Positions 62,833 through 64,000 of a stretch of 64,000 nucleotides of DNA are shown here, piece by piece. The first letter of the stretch is position 1, and every line of letters starts with the position of its first letter. The stretch spans positions 1,736,001 to 1,800,000 of the forward strand of contig NZ_QTKX01000001.1 of assembly GCF_018424685.1 (NCBI RefSeq). The letters run 5' to 3'. A program made the translations under genes and the position numbers. The notes below the pieces were generated by a model. It was given only the letters and a program-made list of their open reading frames with translations, searched no databases and was not told the origin of the DNA. The DNA is from Mesobacillus boroniphilus. GTDB taxonomy: Bacteria; Bacillota; Bacilli; Bacillales; Cytobacillaceae.

Positions 62833-64000
62833 TTAGAACAATCCTACAGCGTTGCCCTCTTCATCAACATCCATATTCAATGCCGCCGGAAGCTTCGGTA
62901 ACCCAGGCATTGTCATTACTTCACCTGTCAATGCTACGATGAATCCAGCACCTACTGACGCCTTCAATTCTCTAACTGTAATAGTGAAGCCTGATGGTCT
63001 TCCCAGTTTTTGAGGATCATCTGATAATGAGTATTGCGTTTTAGCCATACATACTGGCAGGACACTCCAGCCATATCCATCAAAATCAACAAGCTGTTTC
63101 TTAGCTTTCGGTGAAAACTCGACTCCATCAGCACCATAAACCTGAGTGGCAATCGTCTTGATCTTGTCCTCCAGTGAATCGGACAAGTCATAAAGATGGG
63201 CAAAGGTATTTTCGCTTTTTTCAATTACGTCAAGAAGTCTCTCTGCAAGCTCAACTCCGCCAGCGCCGCCTTTTTCCCATACTTCCGTCAAGGCAACTGG
63301 AATCCCTGCATTCTCACACAGTTCTTTCAAGGTATTTGTTTCAAGCTCTGTATCTGTAATGAATCGATTGATGGCAACAACATATGGCAAGCCAAAGCTT
63401 GAAATCGTCTCAACATGCTTTTTAAGGTTTGTGAAACCATCTCTTAAGGCTTTTACATCTTCGTTTACTAATTCTGTTTTCTTCATTCCACCATGCATTT
63501 TCAAAGCGCGTATGGTAGCAACAATAACAACAGCTGAAGGATCAATCCCTGCTGTTCTTGCTTTGATGTTCAAGAACTTTTCTGCGCCAAGATCAGCACC
63601 GAATCCTGCTTCCGTTACGACGAAATCAGCAAGTTTGGATGCAGCCTCAGTCGCGATGACACTGTTGCATCCATGGGCAATGTTCGCAAATGGACCACCA
63701 TGGATCAATGCCGGAGTATGTTCGATCGTCTGGACAAGGTTTGGCTTGACCGCTTCCTTCAATAACAGAGTCAATGCCCCTTCTACTCCAAGATCGCCTA
63801 CAGTAACAGGCTGCTTGTCATAGTTATAAGCAACAACCATCTTTGAAAGACGGAGTTTTAAATCCTTCAGGTCGCTCGCAAGGCAAAGGACAGCCATGAT
63901 TTCTGATGCAACCGTAATATCGAAGCCGTCTTCACGAGGAACACCCTGCATCGGCCCGCCAAGTCCGATGACAACTTTCCTTAGTGCACGGTCATTCAAG
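62833..64000 (-). CDS. fhs: Formate--tetrahydrofolate ligase Fhs (C-terminal about 388 residues)
   Basis: The N-terminal part with the P-loop is outside the window. What remains includes [23 protein letters not shown] at its start, [34 protein letters not shown] and [10 protein letters not shown], all Fhs hallmarks. The enzyme makes 10-formyl-THF from formate, THF and ATP for purine and one-carbon metabolism. It runs in from the window edge and has a large hairpin after its stop. Confidence 0.96.
   Translation of the reverse strand, partial: LNDRALRKVVIGLGGPMQGVPREDGFDITVASEIMAVLCLASDLKDLKLRLSKMVVAYNYDKQPVTVGDLGVEGALTLLLKEAVKPNLVQTIEHTPALIHGGPFANIAHGCNSVIATEAASKLADFVVTEAGFGADLGAEKFLNIKARTAGIDPSAVVIVATIRALKMHGGMKKTELVNEDVKALRDGFTNLKKHVETISSFGLPYVVAINRFITDTELETNTLKELCENAGIPVALTEVWEKGGAGGVELAERLLDVIEKSENTFAHLYDLSDSLEDKIKTIATQVYGADGVEFSPKAKKQLVDFDGYGWSVLPVCMAKTQYSLSDDPQKLGRPSGFTITVRELKASVGAGFIVALTGEVMTMPGLPKLPAALNMDVDEEGNAVGLF

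Overview
The window looks like chromosomal core and accessory DNA from an aerobic, endospore-forming member of the Bacillaceae (moderate-to-low GC, strong AGGAGG-type ribosome binding sites, TTG and GTG starts, sporulation genes such as yjcZ and spo0M, SigW-, SigE/SigK- and sigma-54-like promoters). Gene order follows two Bacillus subtilis blocks: the yod block (ctpA-yodJ-deoD-yozD-yodN-yozE-yokU-kamA-yodPQRST) and the yp block (msrA/msrB-ypmS-ypmR-ypmQ-ypmP-ilvA-ypkP-dfrA-thy-ypjP-ypiP-yphP-ilvD-ypgR-ypgQ). The exact genus cannot be fixed from sequence alone; a Mesobacillus-like relative is my guess. Nearly all genes are on the minus strand. I see no phage, insertion sequence with transposase, CRISPR array, tRNA or rRNA.

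Layout. 1-5 kb: a rhodanese gene under a CsoR/CstR-type operator, small hypotheticals, a secreted protein, a DUF2188-type stress protein, a CobW-family GTPase and CtpA. 5-8 kb: copper export operon copA-copZ with a clear CsoR operator. 8-15 kb: yodJ, deoD, spo0M, yozD, yodN, yozE, yokU. 13.4-24.7 kb: a lysine catabolic island (kamA, its sigma-54 activator kamR, ablB/yodP, an aldehyde dehydrogenase, a gabT-like transaminase, yodQ, yodR, yodS, yodT) that could take lysine through beta-lysine and 4-aminobutyrate to succinate. 24.9-25.7 kb: a large 52-bp tandem repeat array. 26-33 kb: LD-carboxypeptidase, a COG2509 flavoprotein with a PurBox-like operator, yjcZ, an SGNH hydrolase, DUF502, crr/ypqE, msrB, msrA and a second-type rsgA. 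33-41 kb: DUF4397 protein, ypmS, ypmR, ypmQ (Sco1), nucleoside hydrolase, an orphan histidine kinase, DegV, ypmP. 41-48 kb: a MITE-like repeat, tatC, tatA, ilvA, plsC-like, dfrA, thyA, a Pro-Pro-endopeptidase-like secreted metalloprotease. 48-54 kb: telA/yceH, yceG, terC/yceF, ypjP, ypiP. 54-64 kb: yphP (bacilliredoxin), ilvD, ypgR, an ABC-F ATPase (yfmR), ypgQ, a second DegV, an unknown protein, and the 3' two thirds of fhs.

The two most interesting signals are non-coding. First, upstream of the rsgA paralogue there is a strong SigA promoter, an 18-codon ORF with a good ribosome binding site and a terminator whose 5' arm can pair instead with the last codons of the ORF: a candidate ribosome-mediated attenuator. 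Second, four intergenic gaps hold tandem or decayed repeats, three with a 52-bp period (five turns of B-DNA) and one at 54 bp, sharing GACAGGTTC/GTCYGAACCTG-like cores, the largest with about 17 units.
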